Source: Cocleimonas sp.
Lineage (GTDB): Bacteria; Pseudomonadota; Gammaproteobacteria; Thiotrichales; Thiotrichaceae
DNA length: 5,814 bases
Direction: 5' to 3'
NCBI GenBank assembly: GCA_023145535.1
Contig: JAGLDQ010000019.1
Location: 1-5,814 of the forward strand
Position numbers and translations under genes: made by a program. Under the pieces are notes generated by a model. That model worked only from the letters and a program-made list of their open reading frames with translations. It was not told where the DNA came from and made no database searches. Shown here piece after piece: positions 1 through 5,805 of this stretch; the first letter of the stretch is position 1; each line of letters starts with the position of its first letter.

Positions 1-408
1 GCCGAAGGTGCTGGCGTTCATGCGGTGATAGCGCCTAAAGATAAAGCCGCAGGTCTTACACCCACTGCGCGCAAAGTAGCATCAGGTGCAGCAGAAACGA
101 TTCCTTTTGTACAAGTGACCAATCTGGTACGCACGATTGATTTACTAAAAGATGCGGGCGTATGGATAACGGGAACGAGTGATAAAGCGACCGAAGCACT
201 TTATGCGGGTGATTATAAAACACCAACGGCAATCGTAATGGGAGCAGAAGGGAAGGGGTTGCGACGTTTAACAGAAGCGCATTGTGATCATTTAATCTCA
301 ATTCCAATGGCAGGTAAGGTTTCTAGTCTTAATGTTTCTGTTGCTACGGGGGTTTGTTTGTATGAAGTCGTGAGGCAACGCCTAGAGTTGGGAGCGCTAT
401 CATCCTGA
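1..408 (+). CDS. rlmB: 23S rRNA (guanosine(2251)-2'-O)-methyltransferase RlmB, C-terminal part
   Basis: The reading frame is open from base 1 and ends at TGA 406-408, so the start lies upstream of the window. The 135 residues seen correspond to roughly residue 117 to the end of the E. coli enzyme (about 243 residues). RlmB is a SPOUT-fold (TrmH/SpoU) methyltransferase that uses S-adenosylmethionine to methylate the 2'-O of G2251 in the 23S rRNA P-loop, in the cytoplasm. Visible family marks are the SPOUT motif 2 VMGAEGKGL (window residues 79-87) and motif 3, from IPMAGKVSSLNVSVATG (101-117) into CLYE, which forms the knotted cofactor site. The segment AGVHAVIAPKD near the start closely matches the enterobacterial protein. 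The N-terminal substrate-binding domain and SPOUT motif 1 are outside the window. An ATG/GTG start inside the window is not needed: the apparent GTG at base 25 is an internal valine. A terminator hairpin overlaps the stop codon, so transcription probably ends here. Confidence 0.95.
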   Translation, partial: AEGAGVHAVIAPKDKAAGLTPTARKVASGAAETIPFVQVTNLVRTIDLLKDAGVWITGTSDKATEALYAGDYKTPTAIVMGAEGKGLRRLTEAHCDHLISIPMAGKVSSLNVSVATGVCLYEVVRQRLELGALSS

Positions 409-432
409 CAGTGCTCCCAAAGTACATTTTTT
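388..432 (+). terminator. Rho-independent terminator of rlmB, overlapping its stop codon
   Basis: TTGGGAGCGCT (388-398) pairs with AGTGCTCCCAA (410-420), giving 11 base pairs with one G-U wobble. The 11-base loop contains the rlmB stop codon. Six T residues follow at 427-432 after a six-base spacer, which is longer than ideal. Read from the minus strand, the same hairpin lies just past the stop of the convergent large gene (444). No T-run follows it in that direction, so as a terminator for the large gene it would be weak. Confidence 0.65.
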
Positions 433-443
433 GTTACGGCTAA

Positions 444-3400
444 CTATTTGCCACTTATCCAGTTTTTAACATCGCTATCACTAAAGTTAGGGTGATCAAT
501 GAGCCATTCTGAGGCTCTTTGTCCTTGTATTTCAGTGTTGCGATAGTCTGATCCAAAGATAGATCCGATCGTCATCCATAATCTATTTTCCTCAACGCTA
601 CTCGGCCCGACAGCGGCACCATCCCCTACCGCACCTTTAACCGCTTCTTTTGCTGTTGATTCTCCAGCAGGGTAAGTATCAGTAATATAGCGCTGGAAAG
701 CGCCTCCTGCGGATCGACTACTGCTTGTTCCCCAGTCAAATATGCCAAATGAGGTGTCGACGATACCTGTTGGAGGGTAAGAGGACTTTGCATAATCATC
801 CACCTGATCTTTTAGAAAGCCAACGGAGTATTTTTGTCCTTTAATTTCAACAATACGATCATTAGGAATAACCATGCCATCAAGTTGATTTGTTCCTCCA
901 ATAGACACGCCACCGCCAGAAACCACCCCATTATCAGGGTCAAGAATCGTGTTATTATGGATATTGTTAATGTCTTCTACTGATAGATGATAATAACTTG
1001 GGCTACCACCAAGAGGGTCTCCGCCCGTTGTGGCTAAATTTGAGCGGGTATAAACAATATCACCAACACTTAATTTTCCATTACGATCACGATCAATAAT
1101 GCCTTGAATACGTTCATTTTTATCCTTTAGATTAAGGGCTTCGGTGATATTGGCACGTTGTTCGCTGGAGGGGCTGGTATCGCCTAATTGACCCGTGCGA
1201 CCATTGATATGCTCGGCATTATCAGCGCTGATTGCATAGCGAACATTGATTGTGCCCGTTTCTCTAAATAAAGTACCAGTAACCGTATCACCTGCACTGA
1301 TTTTTCCGTCGCCATTCTTATCTTCAACCATCGCATTTTTAATATTAAACACATGATTCACTGATTTCTTTTGTGTGTCTGATAGGGTTAATTCGCTCCC
1401 GATTGGATTATCAAGATTTTTAAAATTGCTGATAGAAAGATACAGCTCTTCATCGGCCATCATTTTACTTTGATCAATGAAAATGGATTCGGGAATGCCT
1501 GTTTCAGCGTTATATTTAACATCGACTTTAGCGGCATTCTTATCAAGCGCATTACCAATGGTTTTAAACAGGTCATTGATATTAAGCTGATTGTATTCAG
1601 GTACGGCTGCTTTGCTGCCATCAGAAAATCTAGCATCAACAATTGTATTGCCTTTAATGGTTAAATCAACCGATTTACGGGCATCACCTGCAATATATCC
1701 ATCGCGTTGCAAGGTAAATGAATAGCTTTCAGGGCGTGAACTTTCCCATTGAGAAACATTGGTTTTATAGTCAGTGTGGGCTTGTGTATTACCACCTTGT
1801 AAATATTGGTCGATTTCACTTTGTGTCAAGGTATGAAACTCAATACCCACATCGAATGCTCCACCCATTGCTTCTTTTGATGTTGCAATAGGGCGACTAA
1901 AATGTTGGATTAAGACAGTATCCCCCGCAGAGAGTTTGCCATCAGAATTATTGTCGTATATTTTTCTATCAATATTAGCCGTACCCACATTAAGCACATT
2001 ACTTAAGCGTTGACGTTGCTCATTAGAAAGTCCTTTACGAATATCAAGTAATGGATTACTTCTATCCTTTTCAATAAAAGCAATATCGGCTTCCGTTAAT
2101 GTATGATCATAGGTTGTATCAAAGCTACCTTCTAGTCTGAAACCGCCAATGGTGTTTAGTTTGACAACATCACCAACCCCAAGTTTGCCATTCCCATCTT
2201 TATCAATAGCAATACCAGTATACTGAATGCTCCCTCCATCAAACAGATTAGGGGGTGGTTTACGATTAAAGCGTGCACCAATCGCATCTTGTTGTTTATC
2301 CGTTAATTTTAACTCATTCTCTACGTTACTTGTCTGTAGATTAGTGGCCGTAATAGTTTGCCCGCCATCAACAGGCATTTGATCACGATCAATGACGATT
2401 TCGGTTGGCATACCTGTTTTTGCATCGTATTTAACTTCAATTTGTCGCCCTTTATCAATCGCATCTTGAATAATGGCAAATAAACCATTAATGGATTGTT
2501 GATTGTCTTTAGGTGGTTCGCCTCTTACGTTCGCAAATTGTGCATCACTTACTTTGCCGTTGTTAACGGTAATATCAACAGGGCGGGTTGCTTCTGTTGG
2601 GCAAAAGCAAGTGCGTTGAAACTGATAACGATAATCCTGTATATCACTTTTTCCCCATTTTTGCTTATTTTCGTTGAGTTCTTTTTGTGTATCTGCTAGC
2701 GCAGTACCACTAATAATAGAAGCCTGTTGTTCAGACAAAATCATCCGACCTAATTCAATTTCGGAGTTTTCGCCTGGTTTTAGTGGGCCAGTGTCGCCTT
2801 TTGTAAGGTGAATAGAAAGATCGCCTTTGCTAACTTTTCCATCGCCATTGGCATCTAAAATACGCACAAACTCACCCCCTGTATGAAAGGGGCGGAAAAG
2901 ATCAAGAGCGCGTTGCTGTTGCTTATTATCTAAGGGTATTTCTTTGTAATTATTGCCTTGAATCTCCTTGATATCATTTTCTGTTAGGGTGTGATCTATA
3001 ATTTCATTGACACCTGCAAAACCACCGGTACGCTGAAGTTTAACGGTATCGCCAACCGATAATTTACCATCTTTATTTTGATCCAGAGCAACCCCTGTGA
3101 AGCGTATTGTGAAACCATCCGCAGTACCGATAGAGGGCGTGCGGTTAAAATGATGGGAAACAGCGTTATGCTCCGCTTTAGTGAGATTTAATGCTTCAGC
3201 AGGTTTTGTGCCATTAATTTGCGCTGCTTGTGCTTCAGAGAGACTAACGCGCTCCACTTCAGTGGTTGAGTTATGATAACCAACAACGGCAGGCACAACG
3301 CTTGGGCTTTTCATCAGAACGATCGTATCGCCTTTGCTAACTTTGCCATCACCATTGGTATCAAATATATTAGTAAAATGGGTGGTAGATCTTGAGGAGG

Positions 3401-4487
3401 GCGTATCAAAGAGCGAGAGTGCTTGTTGGTTTTGCTGATCATTCAACGTTAGTGGTTGGCCTTTAGGAGGCGTGGTGATTTGTCTGGCGGTCGCATCGTT
3501 TAGTGTGATTTTTTTAGAGCCAAGCACAGCAATATCACCTGCGCTTATTTTTCCATTACCGTCTTTATCCAACACGCTTATTTTTTCATTAGCCGTTCCT
3601 AAGAATGAAAAAAGGTCAGGTATGCGTTCCAATTGCCCCTTTGTTAAGGGAATTTCTTTGTTTTCATTGGTATTTATTTTTTCGCGTAATTGATCTGATG
3701 TGAGGCTGACATCATTGAATCGGAAGCTTTCGGTGTTAACAATCGTTATTGTTTGACCTGTTTCTTTATGTTGAAGTACAAAACCATTGGTCTTGACAGG
3801 TGTTTCTAAGAAGGAAGGTTTATCTACATTGAGGGTATTAGGAGAAAGTGTAGTAATTTGGTAGTCATTTATATTCCCTCTGATTCTTGCGGTGTCATGA
3901 CCTGAGCCACCATCAAGGAAATCTGAACCTAAACGGGTGGATAAAACATCATTTCCCTCTCCTCCTTCTAAGACATTATTTCCACGCCCACCAGAGAGGT
4001 AATCATTACCTTGACCACCGAGCAAGGTGTCATTTCCACTTCCGCCATAAAGACGATCTCGTCCAGCCCCGCCTGATAAGAAATCATCACCCTGATGTCC
4101 CCTTAATCGATCATTTCCGCCCAGACCTATTATATGATCATTACCCTGACTTCCTTTTAACTTATCGTTCCCTTCAGTACCAACAATCGCACTCTTTGGA
4201 GTTTGTGTCGTTGTTTGGTTCTGTTGCTGATTATTTTTATTCTGCTTGGATCTCCCTTCTTTTCTTTCATTGGGTTTGTCTTTTGATTCGGGTTGTTCTG
4301 TATCTTTTTGTAGTTGTTGAATCAATGTTTGTATTAGCTGCATTAAATTATTCATTAATGGTGAGCTATTTGCCTGAAATGCAGGGAGTGATTGCAATTG
4401 AGTAAGGGTTTGTTGAAGTTCAGCTGGTTGTTTTGCTGATGAGTTTTGTGTCTGCTTGGTGGCATTCAGACTGCTAGTGTAAATCAT
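444..4487 (-). CDS. Giant modular RTX / EF-hand-like / DUF6174 repeat protein
   Basis: This is a single uninterrupted 1347-residue ORF. The start ATG (4485-4487) is supported by an AAGGA Shine-Dalgarno seven bases upstream. Residues 1-100 are Gln/Asn/Ser/Thr-rich, with a helical stretch (about 44-60) and a low-complexity KQNKNNQQQNQTTTQT linker, and no Sec signal peptide or membrane segment. Residues 103-200 hold 11 RTX nonapeptides of the GGxGxDxLx type. Residues 270-1180 hold eight EF-hand/dockerin-like loops, starting at 307, 376, 469, 545, 762, 845, 1056 and 1132. DUF6174-like domains lie at about 605-717 and 903-1022. A Gly-rich linker (1188-1200) leads to an unrecognised C-terminal domain (about 1211-1347, with Trp1252, 1304, 1328 and 1343). 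The only cysteines are C627 and C629. By family knowledge RTX and EF-type loops bind Ca2+ and usually act outside the cell. A secreted or surface calcium-dependent structural, adhesin or effector role is inference. No enzyme motif is visible and no transporter gene is nearby. Confidence 0.9.
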   Translation of the reverse strand: MIYTSSLNATKQTQNSSAKQPAELQQTLTQLQSLPAFQANSSPLMNNLMQLIQTLIQQLQKDTEQPESKDKPNERKEGRSKQNKNNQQQNQTTTQTPKSAIVGTEGNDKLKGSQGNDHIIGLGGNDRLRGHQGDDFLSGGAGRDRLYGGSGNDTLLGGQGNDYLSGGRGNNVLEGGEGNDVLSTRLGSDFLDGGSGHDTARIRGNINDYQITTLSPNTLNVDKPSFLETPVKTNGFVLQHKETGQTITIVNTESFRFNDVSLTSDQLREKINTNENKEIPLTKGQLERIPDLFSFLGTANEKISVLDKDGNGKISAGDIAVLGSKKITLNDATARQITTPPKGQPLTLNDQQNQQALSLFDTPSSRSTTHFTNIFDTNGDGKVSKGDTIVLMKSPSVVPAVVGYHNSTTEVERVSLSEAQAAQINGTKPAEALNLTKAEHNAVSHHFNRTPSIGTADGFTIRFTGVALDQNKDGKLSVGDTVKLQRTGGFAGVNEIIDHTLTENDIKEIQGNNYKEIPLDNKQQQRALDLFRPFHTGGEFVRILDANGDGKVSKGDLSIHLTKGDTGPLKPGENSEIELGRMILSEQQASIISGTALADTQKELNENKQKWGKSDIQDYRYQFQRTCFCPTEATRPVDITVNNGKVSDAQFANVRGEPPKDNQQSINGLFAIIQDAIDKGRQIEVKYDAKTGMPTEIVIDRDQMPVDGGQTITATNLQTSNVENELKLTDKQQDAIGARFNRKPPPNLFDGGSIQYTGIAIDKDGNGKLGVGDVVKLNTIGGFRLEGSFDTTYDHTLTEADIAFIEKDRSNPLLDIRKGLSNEQRQRLSNVLNVGTANIDRKIYDNNSDGKLSAGDTVLIQHFSRPIATSKEAMGGAFDVGIEFHTLTQSEIDQYLQGGNTQAHTDYKTNVSQWESSRPESYSFTLQRDGYIAGDARKSVDLTIKGNTIVDARFSDGSKAAVPEYNQLNINDLFKTIGNALDKNAAKVDVKYNAETGIPESIFIDQSKMMADEELYLSISNFKNLDNPIGSELTLSDTQKKSVNHVFNIKNAMVEDKNGDGKISAGDTVTGTLFRETGTINVRYAISADNAEHINGRTGQLGDTSPSSEQRANITEALNLKDKNERIQGIIDRDRNGKLSVGDIVYTRSNLATTGGDPLGGSPSYYHLSVEDINNIHNNTILDPDNGVVSGGGVSIGGTNQLDGMVIPNDRIVEIKGQKYSVGFLKDQVDDYAKSSYPPTGIVDTSFGIFDWGTSSSRSAGGAFQRYITDTYPAGESTAKEAVKGAVGDGAAVGPSSVEENRLWMTIGSIFGSDYRNTEIQGQRASEWLIDHPNFSDSDVKNWISGK
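447..857 (-). other. C-terminal domain of the giant protein, family not recognised
   Basis: This covers residues 1211-1347, after the Gly-rich linker GVVSGGGVSIGG (1187-1198). It starts with a small predicted beta segment (RIVEIKGQKYSVGFL, 1211-1225) and includes FGIFDWGTSSSRSAGGAF (1247-1264), an Ala/Gly stretch (1279-1294), an aromatic helix-like NRLWMTIGSIFGSDY (1301-1315) and the closing ASEWLIDHPNFSDSDVKNW (1325-1343). No RTX or EF loop is present. It could be the exported-substrate C-terminus, a cell-binding or partner-binding domain, or an effector domain. Nothing in the sequence decides between these. Confidence 0.5.
1422..1781 (-). other. DUF6174-like domain, copy B (CFCP motif lost)
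   Basis: This covers residues about 903-1022. It aligns with copy A: W914, SYSFTLQRDGYIAG (921-934), SVDLTIKGNTIVDARF (939-954), LNINDLFKTIGNALDKN (968-984) and VDVKYNAETGIPESIFID (988-1005). Between QR (927-928) and the VDxT strand (940-943) the copies align without gaps, and the two cysteines of copy A are replaced by Gly930 and Ile932. Proline of the motif is Ala933. The core fold residues are kept, so this looks like a diverged but intact domain rather than a decayed one. Confidence 0.68.
2337..2675 (-). other. DUF6174-like domain, copy A (with CFCP motif)
   Basis: This covers residues about 605-717 of the giant protein. It begins with a helix containing W611, then the strand DYRYQFQRTCFCP (618-630), PVDITVNNGKV (636-646), the helix SINGLFAIIQDAIDKG (665-680) and the strands IEVKYDAKTGMPTEIVID (683-700). 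The pattern is W...DYxYxxQRxCFCP, xVxVxxGKV, a DLFxxIxxAID-type helix and VxYDxxxGxPxxIxID. I recognise this as the DUF6174 family, often found in lipoproteins or exported proteins of unknown function; this is from memory, not a profile search. C627 and C629 in the CFCP motif are the only cysteines in the whole protein. Confidence 0.72.
3888..4181 (-). repeat. RTX nonapeptide array (11 tandem units)
   Basis: Residues 103-200 of the giant protein read as consecutive nine-residue units: GTEGNDKLK, GSQGNDHII, GLGGNDRLR, GHQGDDFLS, GGAGRDRLY, GGSGNDTLL, GGQGNDYLS, GGRGNNVLE, GGEGNDVLS, TRLGSDFLD and GGSGHDTA. This matches the RTX consensus GGxGxDxUx, which folds into a calcium-filled parallel beta-roll. 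The first four and the tenth units are degenerate at the first Gly pair, as is usual at array edges. The array sits near the N-terminus, more than 1100 residues from the C-terminus. In most type I-secreted RTX proteins it lies close to the C-terminal export signal. Confidence 0.95.
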
Positions 4488-4494
4488 AATGTCG

Positions 4495-4499
4495 TCCTT
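4495..4499 (-). promoter_or_regulatory. Ribosome binding site of the giant gene
   Basis: On the minus strand AAGGA is followed by a seven-base spacer (CGACATT) and the ATG at 4485-4487. This good match fixes the start. I found no convincing promoter upstream for this gene. A TAAAAT-like -10 (bases 4530-4535, minus strand) has no good -35 partner. Confidence 0.75.
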
Positions 4500-4651
4500 G
4501 AACGGGTGAGTTAATTTAAAGCTTACGCCATTTTATCCTAGCTATAAATTAAGAAGGTTATGCTTTTAGAGCGAGTTAAAGGCGTGATATAAAAGATAAA
4601 TGGATCGTTAAAATAGACAAAAAAAGGATAAGTTATACTGATGAACAACAA

Positions 4652-4672
4652 CAACTAGATTGTTGATAGTTG
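4652..4672. promoter_or_regulatory. Possible operator: CAACTA-N9-TAGTTG inverted repeat
   Basis: A perfect 6-bp inverted repeat (4652-4657 and 4667-4672) with a nine-base gap overlaps the -35 element of the promoter proposed for the DUF937 gene. It also lies upstream of the divergent giant gene. The position fits a repressor or shared regulator site. A repeat this short could occur by chance. Confidence 0.25.
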
Positions 4673-4697
4673 ATTAAATTTGAATAAACACTATATT
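4670..4697 (+). promoter_or_regulatory. Probable sigma70-type promoter of the DUF937 gene
   Basis: TTGATT (4670-4675, four of six to TTGACA) and TATATT (4692-4697, five of six to TATAAT) are separated by 16 bases in AT-rich DNA. Transcription would start near 4704 and give a leader of about 59 bases that contains the CCTAGG hairpin. The start site is predicted only. Confidence 0.5.
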
Positions 4698-4715
4698 TAG
4701 CATGACGCAACATCG

Positions 4716-4731
4716 CCTAGGCCCCCCTAGG
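4716..4731 (+). promoter_or_regulatory. Leader hairpin CCTAGG-CCCC-CCTAGG
   Basis: Two copies of the self-complementary hexamer CCTAGG (4716-4721 and 4726-4731) flank CCCC and can pair as a 6-bp stem with a four-base loop. A G-U pair (4715/4732) and a C-G pair (4714/4733) may extend the stem. It sits 31 bases before the DUF937 start codon, inside the predicted leader. No T-run follows, so it is not an intrinsic terminator. It may be an mRNA-stability or translation-control hairpin, or a DNA-binding site. Confidence 0.4.
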
Positions 4732-4762
4732 TGTCAATACACACAGTCAATGGAGCAAATGA

Positions 4763-5299
4763 ATGAATATTTCGGAACTATTACTGGACAGTCAGAATTC
4801 TGAGGCGATTAGTGAAATCGCACGTAAGCTTGGTATTTCAGAAGCGCAAGCACGTAGCGGAGTCGGCGCGTTAGCACCTTCAGTCAGTAGAGGTATGCAA
4901 CATCGTACTAAGAGTGAAATTGGTCTGAATGATATTTTGGATGCATTAGGTAAAGGTAATCACTCTAAATACCTTGATGAGCCAAGTAGACTAGGTAAAC
5001 AGGAAACGACGGATGATGGGAACTCCATTCTAGGACATATTTTTGGTAGCAAAGAAGTGAGTCGCAATGTTGCTAAAGATGCCGCAAGTAAAACGGGGTT
5101 GGGAAGTTCGTTAATGAAAAAAATGCTACCCATTGTGGCTTCTATGGTAATGGCATCGCTGAGTAAAAAAGTGCTTGGGGGGGGAGGTTCTGCGCCAAGC
5201 CAATCAGGTGGCTTATTAACGTCGTTATTGGACTCGGATAATGATGGGTCAATTATTGATGATGTGCTGGGAATGGCATTTAAGGCGGCATTTCGTTAA
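4763..5299 (+). CDS. DUF937/YidB-like family protein
   Basis: The protein has 178 residues. ATG 4763 is preceded by GGAG (4752-4755) at a seven-base spacing. A nearer upstream ATG at 4759 is out of frame and stops quickly. The N-terminus MNISELLLDSQNSEAISEIA followed by RKLGISEAQARSGVGALAPS (21-40) is the helical start typical of DUF937, the family that includes E. coli YidB. A linker then leads to NSILGHIFGSKEVSRNVA (87-104), a segment with mild hydrophobic character (MLPIVASMVMASLSKKVLGG, 121-140), a Gly-rich spacer and the family's C-terminal signature LLDSDNDGSIIDDVLGMA (155-172). The signature contains an EF-like DxDxDG loop (D157, D159, D161). It has no signal peptide and is probably cytoplasmic. 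The molecular function of the family is unknown to me. The gene is transcribed away from the giant gene and has its own promoter and terminator. Confidence 0.88.
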   Translation: MNISELLLDSQNSEAISEIARKLGISEAQARSGVGALAPSVSRGMQHRTKSEIGLNDILDALGKGNHSKYLDEPSRLGKQETTDDGNSILGHIFGSKEVSRNVAKDAASKTGLGSSLMKKMLPIVASMVMASLSKKVLGGGGSAPSQSGGLLTSLLDSDNDGSIIDDVLGMAFKAAFR

Positions 5300-5325
5300 C
5301 CTTAATTCACCATAGGCATACAATA

Positions 5326-5361
5326 AAAACGCCAACGCTGTCGTATGAGAGTTGGCGTTTT
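5326..5361 (+). terminator. Strong rho-independent terminator after the DUF937 gene
   Basis: AAAACGCCAAC (5326-5336) pairs perfectly with GTTGGCGTTTT (5351-5361) around a 14-base loop. The GC core is GCCAAC/GTTGGC, with an A-tract before it and a T-tract at its end. It lies 27 bases past the stop. The flanking A and T runs make it potentially active in both directions. Confidence 0.85.
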
Positions 5362-5430
5362 GTCATGGGCGTTCCATTTAGAAGACACACTATCTAAAAA
5401 AACAAGTCAGAGACACCTTTGTAATGCCGT

Positions 5431-5450
5431 AAAAGACAGCGCTGTCTTTT
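5431..5450. repeat. 20-bp perfect palindrome AAAAGACAGC/GCTGTCTTTT
   Basis: The two halves (5431-5440 and 5441-5450) are exact reverse complements with no spacer. As RNA it would fold as an 8-bp stem with a GCGC loop, flanked by A and T runs like a small bidirectional terminator. As DNA it could be a dimeric regulator site. No gene requires a terminator here, because the DUF937 gene already has one upstream. Confidence 0.6.
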
Positions 5451-5453
5451 GTT

Positions 5454-5469
5454 AATAAAAATTTTTATT
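5454..5469. repeat. 16-bp perfect AT palindrome AATAAAAA/TTTTTATT
   Basis: An exact reverse-complement pair (5454-5461 and 5462-5469) begins four bases after the 20-bp palindrome. It consists only of A and T, so it is less informative and may arise by chance in AT-rich DNA. Its placement next to the first palindrome is the reason to list it. Confidence 0.45.
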
Positions 5470-5805
5470 GCCTAAAACTCTCGCATAATAACCAATACCA
5501 ATATTTAGTAGCAAAGTGAAAGAGAAGTATGCGATGTCTGAGCTGCGATTACACAAGCCGTTGTAAAATTACTTGTCCAGAAGAGTCATCTCCTTAAATA
5601 TCTCCCATTAGATTGACGGTAAGTATTTTATTTACATGTATTATTTTGAATTTTGTATAACGAAATGCAGAAGAGGGAGTAGAAACAAAAGGCAATAAGG
5701 GGTTATAACGAGAGCTTGAGCAGAGGGTTAAATTATAAAATGGTAATGAACTGAATGACGGTAGTATCGTCATACTAACTGTTCTGAAAAACTTAAGAGG
5801 AAACT

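Larger units (their letters stand above)
1059..3569 (-). repeat. Eight EF-hand/dockerin-like calcium-loop modules
   Basis: Twelve-residue loops fit D-x-[DN]-x-[DN]-G-K-[ILV]-[SG]-x-G-D: DKDGNGKISAGD (307-318), DTNGDGKVSKGD (376-387), DQNKDGKLSVGD (469-480), DANGDGKVSKGD (545-556), DKDGNGKLGVGD (762-773), DNNSDGKLSAGD (845-856), DKNGDGKISAGD (1056-1067) and DRDRNGKLSVGD (1132-1143). Acidic or amide ligands stand at positions 1, 3 and 5, Gly at 6, an aliphatic residue at 8 and Asp at 12, which is the dockerin-type variant of the EF loop. Each loop is usually preceded by a helix with an 'LTxxQ' start and an LF/FN end (for example LTDKQQDAIGARFN, 728-741). Several are followed by an 'LTexDIxxI' helix (for example HTLTENDIKEI, 499-509). 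The modules fall into pairs 1-2, 3-4, 5-6 and 7-8. Calcium binding is expected from the motif but not shown here. Confidence 0.88.
5363..5795. other. Long intergenic region without a convincing gene
   Basis: About 430 AT-rich bases hold no credible ORF beyond micro-ORFs. The visible structure is the two palindromes at 5431-5469. Weak promoter-like elements toward the gene that starts at 5806 are TTTACA (5631-5636) with TATAAC (5656-5661) at a 19-base spacing, and TTGACG (5613-5618) with TATTAT (5639-5644) at 20. Both spacings are too long for a confident call. I recognise no tRNA, riboswitch, mobile element or CRISPR repeat. The length and placement leave room for a long 5' leader or a small RNA. 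Confidence 0.5.

Noticed and set aside
56..307. 83-codon minus-strand ORF
   Set aside because: It lies entirely antisense to the conserved rlmB coding sequence and has no recognisable product.
1460..1664. Short ORFs on both strands (60 and 64 codons)
   Set aside because: They are out-of-frame shadows inside the DUF6174 copy B region, with no support of their own.
2496..3693. Plus-strand ORFs of 67 and 73 codons
   Set aside because: They are antisense to the intact giant gene, and their hydrophobic content reflects complementary codons rather than real membrane proteins.
3888..4181. Tandem repeats as a possible CRISPR or DNA satellite
   Set aside because: The 27-base periodicity comes from coding RTX nonapeptides. 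The DNA units vary and have no constant repeat-spacer structure.
3887..4405. 172-codon plus-strand ORF, His/Leu-rich
   Set aside because: It is the antisense of the RTX array and N-terminus of the giant gene. Its His/Asp-rich look comes from reading repeat codons backwards, and it has no family resemblance.
4530..4558. Minus-strand TAAAAT as a -10 for the giant gene
   Set aside because: No -35-like hexamer lies 16-18 bases upstream, so the promoter of this gene remains unassigned.
5431..5450. ACAGCGCTGT as a LexA/SOS box
   Set aside because: The SOS box is CTGT-N8-ACAG. Here the half-sites are in the opposite order and there is no spacer.
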